NCBI GenBank assembly: GCA_964433135.1
Contig: CAYSQW010000009.1
Location: forward strand, 25,573 to 89,572
DNA length: 64,000 bases
Direction of reading: 5' to 3'
Source: CAYSQW01 sp964433135
Lineage (GTDB): Bacteria; Acidobacteriota; Aminicenantia; Aminicenantales; Aminicenantaceae
Positions 15,997 to 24,461 of this stretch are shown here, in pieces; position 1 is the first letter of the stretch; the number at the start of each line of letters is the position of its first letter. The translations under genes and the position numbers were made by a program. Below the pieces are notes generated by a model. The model did no database searches. It saw nothing but the letters and a program-made list of their open reading frames with translations, and was not told the origin of the DNA.

Positions 15997-16778
15997 TTTT
16001 TCTTAAATGCTCTTACAGCTTCCTTTGTGATTTCGATGAACGATTCCGCCTTCAGCGCGGCCCCTCCTACCAAGGCGCCGTTGATGTCGTTTTCTTGCAT
16101 CAGCGAAAACGTATTGGCGGGTTTTACAGAACCGCCGTAGAGGATTATAGCACAGCCGGAGACTTCATTTCCATATCTTTGTGCACATTCTTCCCGGATG
16201 AAAGCATGGACATCCTGAGCCTGCTCAGGGGTAGCGGTCAATCCGGTTCCGATCGCCCACAAGGGTTCATAGGCGATGACGATCTCACTGAATTCTTCAG
16301 GGGAAAAGTCTTTCAGCCCTTCTTCGAGCTGCGTGTGGATCTTATCGAGCGTCAGGTCTTTTTCCCGTTCTTTCAGCGATTCTCCGATACACAGGATCGG
16401 CATGAGCCCGTGCCGGAGCGCCGCACGGATTTTTTTATTGACGGTTTCATCGGTTTCACCGAAGTACTGTCGTCGTTCGGAGTGACCGATAATGACACAG
16501 GTGCAGCCCGCGTCCTTGAGCATAGCGGGGGAGACTTCTCCCGTGAAAGCGCCTTTCTCTTCCCAGAAGATATTCTGGGCGCCCAGAAGGACGGGACTTT
16601 CCTTGATGACCTCGGCCGTGTCGCTCAGAGCGGTATAGGGGGGAATGACGGTCATGACGGCATCGGGAAGCGAAGCCGCCGCATCCGTGATTTCCAGCAC
16701 GAGAGACCGTGCCTCGGCGATTGTCATGTGCATTTTCCAGTTTCCGGAGATAAAAGGTTTTTTATTGGTAAATTCCAT
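15984..16778 (-). CDS. tpiA: Triosephosphate isomerase
   Basis: This enzyme interconverts dihydroxyacetone phosphate and glyceraldehyde 3-phosphate. The 264-residue TIM barrel starts with ISGNWKMHMT (active-site Asn and Lys), has the catalytic His in CVIIGHSERRQYFGE, the catalytic Glu in VIAYEPLWAIGTG, and the phosphate loop ILYGGSVKPANT and ALVGGAALK. It begins one base after the pgk stop, so the two are translationally coupled. Confidence 0.97.
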   Translation of the reverse strand: MEFTNKKPFISGNWKMHMTIAEARSLVLEITDAAASLPDAVMTVIPPYTALSDTAEVIKESPVLLGAQNIFWEEKGAFTGEVSPAMLKDAGCTCVIIGHSERRQYFGETDETVNKKIRAALRHGLMPILCIGESLKEREKDLTLDKIHTQLEEGLKDFSPEEFSEIVIAYEPLWAIGTGLTATPEQAQDVHAFIREECAQRYGNEVSGCAIILYGGSVKPANTFSLMQENDINGALVGGAALKAESFIEITKEAVRAFKKKWQL

Positions 16779-16779
16779 A

Positions 16780-17961
16780 TTATTTCTCCCTTAATGCTTC
16801 GAGACCGGGCAGGGTTTCGTTGGCGATGAATTCCAGCGATGCCCCTCCTCCGGTGGAAATGTGCGAGATCCCTTTCTCGATCCCGGCCTTATAGACGGCG
16901 GCCACGGAGTCTCCCCCACCGATTATGGAGAGTGCTTGGGAGCGGGCGACGGCCTGTGCGATTTCGGTGGTTCCGTGTGCGAACTTATCGATCTCGAAAA
17001 CCCCCATGGGACCGTTCCAGAAGATGGTTTTTGCTTTAGCGATGATCTCGCTGAAGCGGCTGACGGTCCGGGGACCGATATCCAGTGCCATCAGGTCTTC
17101 CGGGATGGGGAGGCCGTCTATGAATTGCTCCGCCGCGGAGGCGTCGAGAGAGGCGGCCGCGATATGATCGCGGGGAAGCTCGAAAGCGACCTTGTTCCGC
17201 TCGGCTTCCTCGAGCAGCGAAAGCGCCAGCGTAAGCTGTTCCGGTTCCACGCGCGACCGGCCCACGCCCAGTCCCTGGGCGGCGAAAAACGTATAGGCCA
17301 TCGCTCCGCCGATGAGAATCGAATCCGCTTTGGGGATCAGGTTGGTGATAACCGGGATCTTATCGGAAACCTTCGCGCCTCCCAGGATGGCGCAGTATGG
17401 CTTTTTAGGGGAGTGGACGGCTTGGTTGAGATATTTAAGCTCTTTTTCGATCAAATATCCGGTGCCGGCCCGGGGAACGAATCCGGTTACGGCGACCACG
17501 GAAGCATGGGCGCGGTGACAGACGCCGAAGGCGTCGTTGATGTACACATCGATTCCGGCGGCCAGCCGGCGGGCGAATTCCACGTCATTGGATTTCTCTT
17601 CGGCGTAATAGCGCAGATTTTCCAGTATCAGCACCTGTCCGGCGGCCAGGTGGTCTTTAAGCTCATCGACGGCGGGTCCGACGACATCGGGAGCCATGAT
17701 GACTTTTTGAGGGATCAGCTCGGCCAGGCGGTTTGCGACGGGTTTGAGGCTGAGCTTCGGATCGAACCGGCCCTTCGGCCTTCCCAGATGGGATGCGATG
17801 ATCACGCGAGCTTTCCTCTCGAGCAGGAGCTTCAGAGTGGGAAGCGCGGCTTTGATCCGGGAGTCGTCGCGGATGGCTCCGTTCTCATCAAAAGGCACGT
17901 TGAAGTCCACCCTGAGGAAGACGGACTTCCCCCTGACGTTTATGTCTTCTAGGACGGGCAT
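16780..17961 (-). CDS. pgk: Phosphoglycerate kinase
   Basis: This enzyme transfers phosphate from 1,3-bisphosphoglycerate to ADP in glycolysis. The 393-residue two-domain kinase shows VFLRVDFNVPFDENG at the start, the ASHLGRPKG motif near 60, LENLRYY near 113, NDAFGVCHRAHAS near 160, AILGGAKVSDKI near 200, and the C-terminal nucleotide loop SIIGGGDSVAAV and STGGGASLEF. It lies seven bases after gap. Confidence 0.97.
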   Translation of the reverse strand: MPVLEDINVRGKSVFLRVDFNVPFDENGAIRDDSRIKAALPTLKLLLERKARVIIASHLGRPKGRFDPKLSLKPVANRLAELIPQKVIMAPDVVGPAVDELKDHLAAGQVLILENLRYYAEEKSNDVEFARRLAAGIDVYINDAFGVCHRAHASVVAVTGFVPRAGTGYLIEKELKYLNQAVHSPKKPYCAILGGAKVSDKIPVITNLIPKADSILIGGAMAYTFFAAQGLGVGRSRVEPEQLTLALSLLEEAERNKVAFELPRDHIAAASLDASAAEQFIDGLPIPEDLMALDIGPRTVSRFSEIIAKAKTIFWNGPMGVFEIDKFAHGTTEIAQAVARSQALSIIGGGDSVAAVYKAGIEKGISHISTGGGASLEFIANETLPGLEALREK

Positions 17962-17968
17962 GAGGGCC

Positions 17969-18967
17969 TCAGCGACCGATGTATTTGATCAGATCGAGCA
18001 GGCGGCAGGAATAGCCCCATTCGTTGTCGTACCAGGCAAGGATCTTGACCAGGTTGCCATCTGTGACGCGGGTGAACTGAGAGTCCACGATCGATGAATG
18101 AGGATTGGACATAAAGTCGACTGAAACCAGCGGTTCTTCACAGTAGAAGAGGATGTTCTTGAGGGGGCCTTCGGCGGCGGTTTTCAAGGTTGCGTTGACT
18201 TCCTCGGCGGTGGCGTCTTTTTTCAGAACGGCGACCAGGTCGACGAGCGATACGTTGGGCGTGGGAACCCGGATGGCGATGCCGTCGATTTTTCCCTGAA
18301 GCTCCGGCATCACGAGTCCCACGGCTTTGGCGGCGCCCGTCGTCGTGGGGATCTGTGAAACGGCCGCGGCGCGGGCTCTTCTCAAGTCCTTGTGCGGCGT
18401 ATCGAGTATTCTTTGATCTCCGGTGTAGGCGTGAATGGTCGTCATGAATGCTTTTTCGATTCCGAAAACGTCGTGAACGACCTTGGTCGGCGGGGCCAGA
18501 CAGTTGGTTGTGCAGGAGGCATTGGAGATGATGTGGTGTTTTTCCGGAATGTAGGCGTCTTCATTGACGCCGAGCACGACGGTGAAGTCGGGCTCCACGG
18601 CGGGAGCCGATATGATGACTTTTTCAGCGCCGGCTTGGATGTGTTTGGCGGCGTCCTGGCGTTTGCGGAAAAGTCCCGTGGATTCGATGACGAAACGGAC
18701 ATCCAGCGCTTTCCAGGGAAGGTCGGCGGGATCGCGTTGGCTGAGAACCTTGATCTCTTTGCCGTTGACGATGATGCTTTCTTCCGTGTGTGAGATCTCC
18801 GCATCCAATTTTCCCAGAACGGAGTCGTATTTAAGAAGATGAGCCAGAGTTTTTGCGTCCGTGATGTCATTGACGGCGACGATATCGAAGTCGGGGTCTT
18901 TGATCGAAGCGCGAAAAACGTTTCTGCCGATGCGTCCGAAACCGTTAATTCCAATCTTAAAGCTCAT
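17969..18967 (-). CDS. gap: Glyceraldehyde-3-phosphate dehydrogenase, type I
   Basis: This enzyme oxidises and phosphorylates glyceraldehyde 3-phosphate with NAD+. The 332-residue protein begins KIGINGFGRIGRNVFRA (NAD-binding loop). An acidic Asp after the second strand (VAVNDITD) favours NAD over NADP. The catalytic Cys lies in SNASCTTNCLAPP near residue 150 and the His in HAYTGDQRILD. AGGAGG stands just before the ATG. It leads the gap-pgk-tpiA-secG cluster, 136 bases after tsaE. Confidence 0.97.
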   Translation of the reverse strand: MSFKIGINGFGRIGRNVFRASIKDPDFDIVAVNDITDAKTLAHLLKYDSVLGKLDAEISHTEESIIVNGKEIKVLSQRDPADLPWKALDVRFVIESTGLFRKRQDAAKHIQAGAEKVIISAPAVEPDFTVVLGVNEDAYIPEKHHIISNASCTTNCLAPPTKVVHDVFGIEKAFMTTIHAYTGDQRILDTPHKDLRRARAAAVSQIPTTTGAAKAVGLVMPELQGKIDGIAIRVPTPNVSLVDLVAVLKKDATAEEVNATLKTAAEGPLKNILFYCEEPLVSVDFMSNPHSSIVDSQFTRVTDGNLVKILAWYDNEWGYSCRLLDLIKYIGR

Positions 18968-19103
18968 GAATGACCTCCTGTTCTTTTGCTATATAATGGC
19001 GTTCTCCTTTAGTAACATAAAAAGGGTATGGATACAACCGTCTAAGGGAATGTTTTTTAGGCTGTTGCGCGAGATGTGAAAAAAACGATTTTCGAGGCGA
19101 TTC

Positions 19104-19550
19104 TCAGGTGCGGACTGTGATGAGCCTGGACTCGTCCCGCCGGATCTCCAGTGTTACCTGGATCGCTTGCTCAAATGGGCCCAGTTTCTCCGCCCATTCC
19201 ACCACCATGACCCCCTGACCCAGATATTCCTCCCAGCCCAACTCGTCAACCTCCGCTCCGTCGGCAAGCCGGTAGAGGTCCCAGTGAAAAATGCGGCATC
19301 TCGCCTGATAGATGTTCAGAAGCGTGTAGGAGGGGCTGTTGACCTGGTGGATATCTTTAAACCCCAGTCCCGCGGCGATTCCTTTGGTAAAGACGGTCTT
19401 ACCGGCGCCGAGCTCACCCTTGAGCAGGACGATTTCGTTTCCCTTGAAACCGGAAGCCATGGAGTTTGCGAACTTCAGTGTTTCCGCTTCCGATTGGGAA
19501 ATGAAGCGTGAGGTTTTCTTTTTTTCGGGTGGGTGTTCTTTTGGTCTCAT
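19104..19550 (-). CDS. tsaE: tRNA threonylcarbamoyladenosine biosynthesis ATPase TsaE
   Basis: TsaE is the small P-loop ATPase that works with TsaB and TsaD to form t6A at position 37 of ANN-decoding tRNAs. The 148-residue protein has the Walker A motif LKGELGAGKTVFTKGIA, the family block VNSPSYTLLNIYQ and the Asp/Tyr-containing HWDLYRLADGAEVDELGWEEYL. The frame extends to a TTG at 19577, but that codon abuts the -10 element, so ATG 19550, preceded by AAAAGGAC, is preferred. It precedes gap on the same strand. Confidence 0.93.
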   Translation of the reverse strand: MRPKEHPPEKKKTSRFISQSEAETLKFANSMASGFKGNEIVLLKGELGAGKTVFTKGIAAGLGFKDIHQVNSPSYTLLNIYQARCRIFHWDLYRLADGAEVDELGWEEYLGQGVMVVEWAEKLGPFEQAIQVTLEIRRDESRLITVRT

Positions 19551-19565
19551 GTCCTTTTCCAACGC

Positions 19566-19571
19566 ATTGTA
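19566..19571 (-). promoter_or_regulatory. Candidate -10 element of tsaE
   Basis: TACAAT on the minus strand lies 16 bases before the chosen tsaE ATG. It differs from the consensus -10 by one base. No clear -35 is visible at the proper distance. Confidence 0.35.
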
Positions 19572-19754
19572 CCACAAATCGACATAGGGGACATAAGGAA
19601 GAATCGGTTGGAAATCCGGTGCGCCCCGCAGGTATAATGATTATGATTGAGCATAAAACGTCGTTAAATAATATGATCATTTCGGATCGGTGTGGATACG
19701 AATGGAAAGCCTTGTCGGGAATGGAAGGATGATTGAAAACAGGGAGGCGGATTA

Positions 19755-20438
19755 ATGGGATATTCACCGGTTTTAGCGATCGCAACCGGAATCTTCGAGT
19801 TTATCGCGGCTGTCGTGACGCTTTTCAGTCCGGGACGCAAAAGAATCCTCTGGCCCATCGCCCTGCTGTTTTTGATTCTGGCGGGATACCAGTTTTCCGA
19901 AGTGGCGGTCTGCGCCCATCCCGGCAACCTGCTTTTTTCACGCTTGGCCTTTTTTGACATCACATGGCTGCCGGCGATCGGATTGTGGCTGGTTTTTGTG
20001 ATGAGCGATCCTAAACACCGTTGGGTGAAGGTGCTGCCCCTAGGCTATTTTGCCGCCGGCATGGGATTCTCCATCTGGATTGCCCTGGACCCCGGCTGTG
20101 TGACAAGATCGGTATGTCAGGTCGTTATCGCACACTACAGCAGTCTTGAACCCTTCAATCTCGTCTATGGCGCTTTTTATCAATTCGGATTGGCCATGAT
20201 TATCTTCTGGGCCGCGGCCGCGATGGCCGGCGCCGATGTTCCCGTGACGCGGAAGCATCTGGCAAACCTTCAAACCGGAGTGCTCGGTTTCGTTCTTCCG
20301 TCTTTCATTCTGCGTACGGTCCTCAACGAACCAAAAGGGGTCATGCCTTCGGTTATGTGTCATTTCGCCTTGATATTAGCCTTGTCGCTTTGCGCCCTCG
20401 TTATCCGTGAACGTCGGGTGAAAAAGAGCTTGGAATAA
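19755..20438 (+). CDS. Conserved-looking seven-TM membrane protein of unknown function
   Basis: The 227-residue protein has about seven hydrophobic segments (near residues 4-24, 33-52, 62-84, 94-112, 128-165, 178-196 and 203-218). It lacks a signal peptide or any soluble domain. Cys residues cluster near the third and fourth segments (VAVCAHPG, DPGCVTRSVCQ). The layout is like small receptor- or DUF-type 7-TM proteins, but no family is recognised. GGGAGGCGG precedes the ATG. It is isolated between minus-strand genes tsaE and thiE. Confidence 0.6.
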   Translation: MGYSPVLAIATGIFEFIAAVVTLFSPGRKRILWPIALLFLILAGYQFSEVAVCAHPGNLLFSRLAFFDITWLPAIGLWLVFVMSDPKHRWVKVLPLGYFAAGMGFSIWIALDPGCVTRSVCQVVIAHYSSLEPFNLVYGAFYQFGLAMIIFWAAAAMAGADVPVTRKHLANLQTGVLGFVLPSFILRTVLNEPKGVMPSVMCHFALILALSLCALVIRERRVKKSLE

Positions 20439-20563
20439 ATCCTATCCTCGAGAATCTCTGAAGTGAAAAGTTGTCATAGCGGAAATCGAAGATGTAAACT
20501 TGGATTCGCATGGGAATATATTGAGCCGGGCCGTCTCTATATCTTATCCGGCGGAGAGATCGT

Positions 20564-21193
20564 TTACAGCTTTTCCGGCCCGACCGCCAGTTCGGCTGCG
20601 GCGCCGGCGATATCGGGCGCGGAAATCAACGCCGATATGACGGCGACGCCGTCGGCTCCCGCCCGGCGCACGGCGGCGGCGTTGTCCGTTGAAATGCCTC
20701 CGATCGCCAACAAGGGCAGCCGGACCTGTTTTCGAATACGACGCAAACCCTCAAGTCCCAGGATCGGCCGCAGCCGTGATTTCGAGGATGTTGGAAAAAG
20801 AGGACCGACGCCGAGGTAGTCCGCACCCCCGTTTTCCGCATCCCGGGCCTCCTCGATCGTGTTGACGGATATACCGATGATCCCGGATGGGCCGAGGATC
20901 CGGCGTGCGTCCGTCAGCAAGAGATCCTGTTGGCCGAGGTGTACGCCGTCTGCGCCGCAGGCGAGAGCCACGTCGATGCGGTCATTGATGATAAGCGGTA
21001 TCCTCCTTGGTTTGAGAATCCGAATGACATCACGCGCCAGGTCGCAGAAAGCGCGTGTGCTCTGTCGTTTCGAACGAAGCTGCACCACGGTGACTCCTCC
21101 CGAAACAGCGGCTTCAATGAGGGATGGCAGGTTTCCGCCGGCCGCCGAATCGACATCGGCGATCATACAGAGCGTCCAGGCTTGAGGCTTCAT
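20564..21193 (-). CDS. thiE: Thiamine-phosphate synthase
   Basis: This enzyme joins HMP pyrophosphate and hydroxyethylthiazole phosphate to make thiamine phosphate. The 209-residue TIM barrel has VTVVQLRSKRQSTR, LIINDRIDVALACGADGVHLGQQDL (diphosphate and Mg site), IIGISVNTIEEA, ADYLGVGPLFPTSSK and the C-terminal LAIGGISTDN. No TPP riboswitch motif is visible upstream, and no other thiamine gene is near. It is a single gene divergent from the MscS channel. Confidence 0.92.
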   Translation of the reverse strand: MKPQAWTLCMIADVDSAAGGNLPSLIEAAVSGGVTVVQLRSKRQSTRAFCDLARDVIRILKPRRIPLIINDRIDVALACGADGVHLGQQDLLLTDARRILGPSGIIGISVNTIEEARDAENGGADYLGVGPLFPTSSKSRLRPILGLEGLRRIRKQVRLPLLAIGGISTDNAAAVRRAGADGVAVISALISAPDIAGAAAELAVGPEKL

Positions 21194-21330
21194 GAGAAAA
21201 ATTATACTTCACTACGGCGCCGACGTCCAATCACCGATGCCCCGAGGCATGAATCCATCGTTCCTTTCTTATTTACGAAAAATGTGGGGGATCTGTGCCT
21301 GCTATGAGGGTGCTTTTTCCCGTTTTAAGA

Positions 21331-21359
21331 TTGAATAAAGGTTCCGCTTTCGGTATAAA
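21331..21359 (+). promoter_or_regulatory. Promoter of the mscS-apt-permease group
   Basis: TTGAAT (21331-21336) and TATAAA (21354-21359) are separated by exactly 17 bases and lie 35 bases before the MscS start, with GAGGAGA as the ribosome site in between. It is a good sigma-70 match. Confidence 0.55.
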
Positions 21360-21393
21360 GGGGATACGGAAAGTTTGCTGAGGAGAATTTGTA

Positions 21394-22443
21394 ATGGCGG
21401 CTTTAAGAAATATTCTGGAATTTATTCTCGACAATATTTACCTGAGGTTTTTGCTTATTATCGTCGGCTCGGTCGTTATGGGTTGGCTGGTGAAACAGAT
21501 CCTTATCCATGTGATCAGACCGATCGCGAAAAAAACCAAAACCAAGGTTGACGATCTGGTCGTACGCCGCCTGTCTTCGATTGTTTTTTATGTGATCGTG
21601 GCTGTCGGTGTCGAATGGGGATTGAAGACATTCGAGACCAAAACATCGGCGCTCAACAGTGTCGTCGATAGTTTGCTGATTTTGATCATCTCCTGGTTTA
21701 TTCTGAGAATTGTCAGCGATTTGTCGCGGCATTGGCTGATTGAGTGGGCGGCGAAAACCGATTCCAGCGCGGATGACCGTTTGATCCCGTTGATCGAGAA
21801 GATCGTCAAAGCGGTTGTCATTATTTTAGCCGTTATCTTTCTTTTCGATGCCTGGAATGTCGATATAAGCCCCCTGTTGGCGACGGCGGGGATAGCCGGT
21901 ATCGCCATCAGTTTCGCCGTCAAGGATTCTCTCAGCAATATCCTGGGGGGACTCCAATTGGTTCTCGACCGCACGTTCAAAGTAGGAGATAAGATAGAGT
22001 TGGAGTCTGGAGAAATGGGTGTGGTTCTGGATATCGGACTGCGAAGCACTAAACTGCGCACGTACGATAACGAAATCATTTTCATCCCCAACGGCAGTCT
22101 TGCCAACGCGAAGATAAAAAACTTCACGGTGCCCGATCTTTCCATTCGGGTGAACGTTGATTTCGGTGTCGAATACGGATCCGATCCGGAGGTTGTCCGC
22201 GAGACGGTGCTCACCGCATTGAAAGGAATCGACGGCATTCTTCTTGAACCGGCGCCGGCAGTGCAGTTCATTAAGATGTCGGATTTCTCTCTGGATTTCA
22301 TCTCCCGAGTCTGGGTCAAAACCTATGGAGAAGCGTATTCCATGAAGCTTTCGGTAACGGAGGCCATTTATAATGCATTGAATCAGGCTGGTATCGGGAT
22401 TCCCTTCCCGACCCGAACGGTTTACAACAAGCAGGATGACTGA
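21394..22443 (+). CDS. Small-conductance mechanosensitive channel (MscS family)
   Basis: A 349-residue inner-membrane channel that opens on membrane tension to release osmolytes. There are about four to five membrane segments (near residues 17-35, 65-85, 93-113, 140-160). The pore helix contains ATAGIAGIAISFAVKDSLSNILGG, whose Gly/Ala pattern and GG end are the TM3 signature. The cytoplasmic beta domain (DKIELESGEMGVVLDIGLRST, FIPNGSLANAKIKNFT) and the C-terminal alpha/beta domain complete the vestibule. Its stop overlaps the open frame of apt. Confidence 0.92.
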   Translation: MAALRNILEFILDNIYLRFLLIIVGSVVMGWLVKQILIHVIRPIAKKTKTKVDDLVVRRLSSIVFYVIVAVGVEWGLKTFETKTSALNSVVDSLLILIISWFILRIVSDLSRHWLIEWAAKTDSSADDRLIPLIEKIVKAVVIILAVIFLFDAWNVDISPLLATAGIAGIAISFAVKDSLSNILGGLQLVLDRTFKVGDKIELESGEMGVVLDIGLRSTKLRTYDNEIIFIPNGSLANAKIKNFTVPDLSIRVNVDFGVEYGSDPEVVRETVLTALKGIDGILLEPAPAVQFIKMSDFSLDFISRVWVKTYGEAYSMKLSVTEAIYNALNQAGIGIPFPTRTVYNKQDD

Positions 22444-22469
22444 TGACCGAAACGGAAAAGGAGTCCAAC

Positions 22470-23006
22470 ATGATCGATCGAGTAAAAAACCTCATTTGCG
22501 AAGTAAAGGATTTTCCCAAGCCGGGAATCGGATTCAAGGATATCACTCCTGTGCTCGAAGATGCGGAAGCCTTCAGATTCGTGACCGAGCAGATCTCCGC
22601 CTGGTCCGAGAAACAAGGTGCGGAGATTGTTGCCGGCATCGAATCGCGCGGATTTCTTTTCGGAGCTCCGGCCGCGGTGCGGCTGGGGCTGGGATTGACC
22701 TTGATCCGGAAAAAAGGCAAACTGCCGCGCAGCACCTTATGCGTGAAAGCTCCCAACGAATATGCGGTGGAATATTTTGAAATGCATCGGGATTCCATTC
22801 GTCCGGGACAAAAAGTTTGCATCATCGATGATTTGATCGCAACCGGGTCCTCTTCGATCAGCGCCATAGAATTAGTCCGAAAGTTGGGCGGAGAGGTTGT
22901 CGGATTCGCGGCGCTGGTGGAACTGGGATTTTTAAACGGAGTGGATGCTATCCGCAAAGTTTATCCGGACGTAGAGATGTTTTCGCTCATACGGTACGAA
23001 AAATAG
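22470..23006 (+). CDS. apt: Adenine phosphoribosyltransferase
   Basis: This enzyme salvages adenine to AMP using PRPP. The protein contains DFPKPGIGFKDITPVLED, the flexible loop region GIESRGFLFGAPAA, LIRKKGKLPRST and the PRPP motif VCIIDDLIATGSSSISAIEL. The frame opens at 22443 (ATGA overlap with mscS), but ATG 22470 has AAGGAG at 22458-22463 and gives 178 residues, the family norm. A purine permease starts ten bases downstream, forming a salvage pair. Confidence 0.94.
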   Translation: MIDRVKNLICEVKDFPKPGIGFKDITPVLEDAEAFRFVTEQISAWSEKQGAEIVAGIESRGFLFGAPAAVRLGLGLTLIRKKGKLPRSTLCVKAPNEYAVEYFEMHRDSIRPGQKVCIIDDLIATGSSSISAIELVRKLGGEVVGFAALVELGFLNGVDAIRKVYPDVEMFSLIRYEK

Positions 23007-23015
23007 GGGAGACGC

Positions 23016-24341
23016 GTGAAGGATCGGCTTAACCGTATCTTCAAGCTTGAAAAAAACCAAACGACCGTTCGAACGGAGTTGTTGGGCGGAACGACCACCT
23101 TTATGACCATGTCCTACATCATTTTTGTCCAGCCCGCCATCCTGGCGGCTGCCGGGATGGATAAAGGAGCGGTGATGTTCGCTACTTGCGTCTCCTCCGC
23201 CTTGGCGACACTGCTTATGGGATTGATCGCCCGCTATCCCATCGCCCTTGCCCCGGCGATGGGGCACAACGTATTCTTTGCGGTCACGGTCTGTGGCGTC
23301 ATGGGGTATTCATGGCCGGTCGCCCTGGGAGCGGTATTCATCTCCGGGTCGATTTTCATCATCCTGGCCTGCCTCGGTTTATGGGGCAAACTTGTGGCTG
23401 CGGTCCCGGATTCGATCAAACATGCGATTTCCGTAGGGATCGGAATGTTGATTGCGCTCATCGGTCTCCAATACGGAGGGATCGTCGTGGATAATCCGGG
23501 AACCCTGGTCGGGATGGGCGAGCTGACCAGCAAGCCAGTGCTGCTGGTGCTGGGCGGAGTCGCTCTGACGGCGGTTCTGGTCGTTTTGAAGGTGCGTGGA
23601 GCGATCCTGCTGGGAATCCTGGCCACGGCGCTGGCGGGACTTCCCCTGGGTGTCGTGCGGTACCATGGATTGGTGGCGGCGCCCCCCAGCGTAGCGCCGA
23701 CGTTTTTAAAACTGGATATTTCGGGCGCATTGAATTCCGGCCTCTTTTCAGTCATATTCGTCTTTTTCTTTCTCGATCTCTTCGACACCATGGGAACCTT
23801 GATCGGAGTCAGCGATCAGGCCGGATTTCTAAGAAACGGCAGGCTGCCGAGATCTAACCGTGCCATGCTCGCCGACGCCTTGGGCACGGTCGGAGGGGCG
23901 CTTTTGGGTACCTCGACGGTGACCAGTTATGTGGAAAGCGCCGCCGGAGTGGAGCATGGTGCTCGAACCGGGTTGGCGAATATCTCCACTTCTTTTTTGT
24001 TTCTCATCGCACTGTTTTTCAGCCCGTTGGCGGAGATGATCGGCGGGGAATATGCGGTCGGAGATCTAATCCTGCGGCCGGTGGTGGCGCCCCCGCTTAT
24101 CCTGGTCGGATTCCTGATGATGAGAGGGGTGGCCCGCATCGACTGGAAAGATGGAACGGAAGGGATACCGGCTTTTCTGACGATCGTGATGATGCCGCTT
24201 TCCGCCAGCATCACCGAAGGCATCGCTTTCGGCTTCATCTCTTACGCTTTATTGAAGTCCGTTTCCGGAAAAGGGAAGAGCGTACATTGGTTGATCTATC
24301 TGTTCTCTTTTTTGTTTATCCTGCGTGCTCTCGTACAGTGA
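23016..24341 (+). CDS. NCS2/AzgA-like purine permease
   Basis: A 441-residue protein with about 12-14 membrane segments, expected to import adenine, guanine or hypoxanthine by proton symport. Family landmarks are TELLGGTTTFMTMSYIIFVQP, PIALAPAMGHNVFFAVTV near residue 80, FFFLDLFDTMGTLIGVSDQAG near 250 and TSTVTSYVESAAGVEHGARTG near 300. The start is GTG with GGGGAG upstream. It lies just after apt, so imported adenine would be captured as AMP. Confidence 0.88.
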   Translation: MKDRLNRIFKLEKNQTTVRTELLGGTTTFMTMSYIIFVQPAILAAAGMDKGAVMFATCVSSALATLLMGLIARYPIALAPAMGHNVFFAVTVCGVMGYSWPVALGAVFISGSIFIILACLGLWGKLVAAVPDSIKHAISVGIGMLIALIGLQYGGIVVDNPGTLVGMGELTSKPVLLVLGGVALTAVLVVLKVRGAILLGILATALAGLPLGVVRYHGLVAAPPSVAPTFLKLDISGALNSGLFSVIFVFFFLDLFDTMGTLIGVSDQAGFLRNGRLPRSNRAMLADALGTVGGALLGTSTVTSYVESAAGVEHGARTGLANISTSFLFLIALFFSPLAEMIGGEYAVGDLILRPVVAPPLILVGFLMMRGVARIDWKDGTEGIPAFLTIVMMPLSASITEGIAFGFISYALLKSVSGKGKSVHWLIYLFSFLFILRALVQ

Positions 24342-24461
24342 TCCCGACGGCCGGATCATGTTAAATATATGTCTCCGGATTTGAACAGGGGCCGGTGTCG
24401 TTCCGCCCGGAGAGACCGAAAATAAAAATTCCGGAAAAAATACCGGGAAAGGAAGGCGGTC

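Noticed and set aside
16861..17952. 363-residue plus-strand frame over pgk
   Set aside because: Antisense shadow of phosphoglycerate kinase, which has all its motifs on the minus strand.
21194..21390. TPP riboswitch upstream of thiE
   Set aside because: No CTGAGA-type TPP motif or paired domains were seen on the minus strand in this gap.
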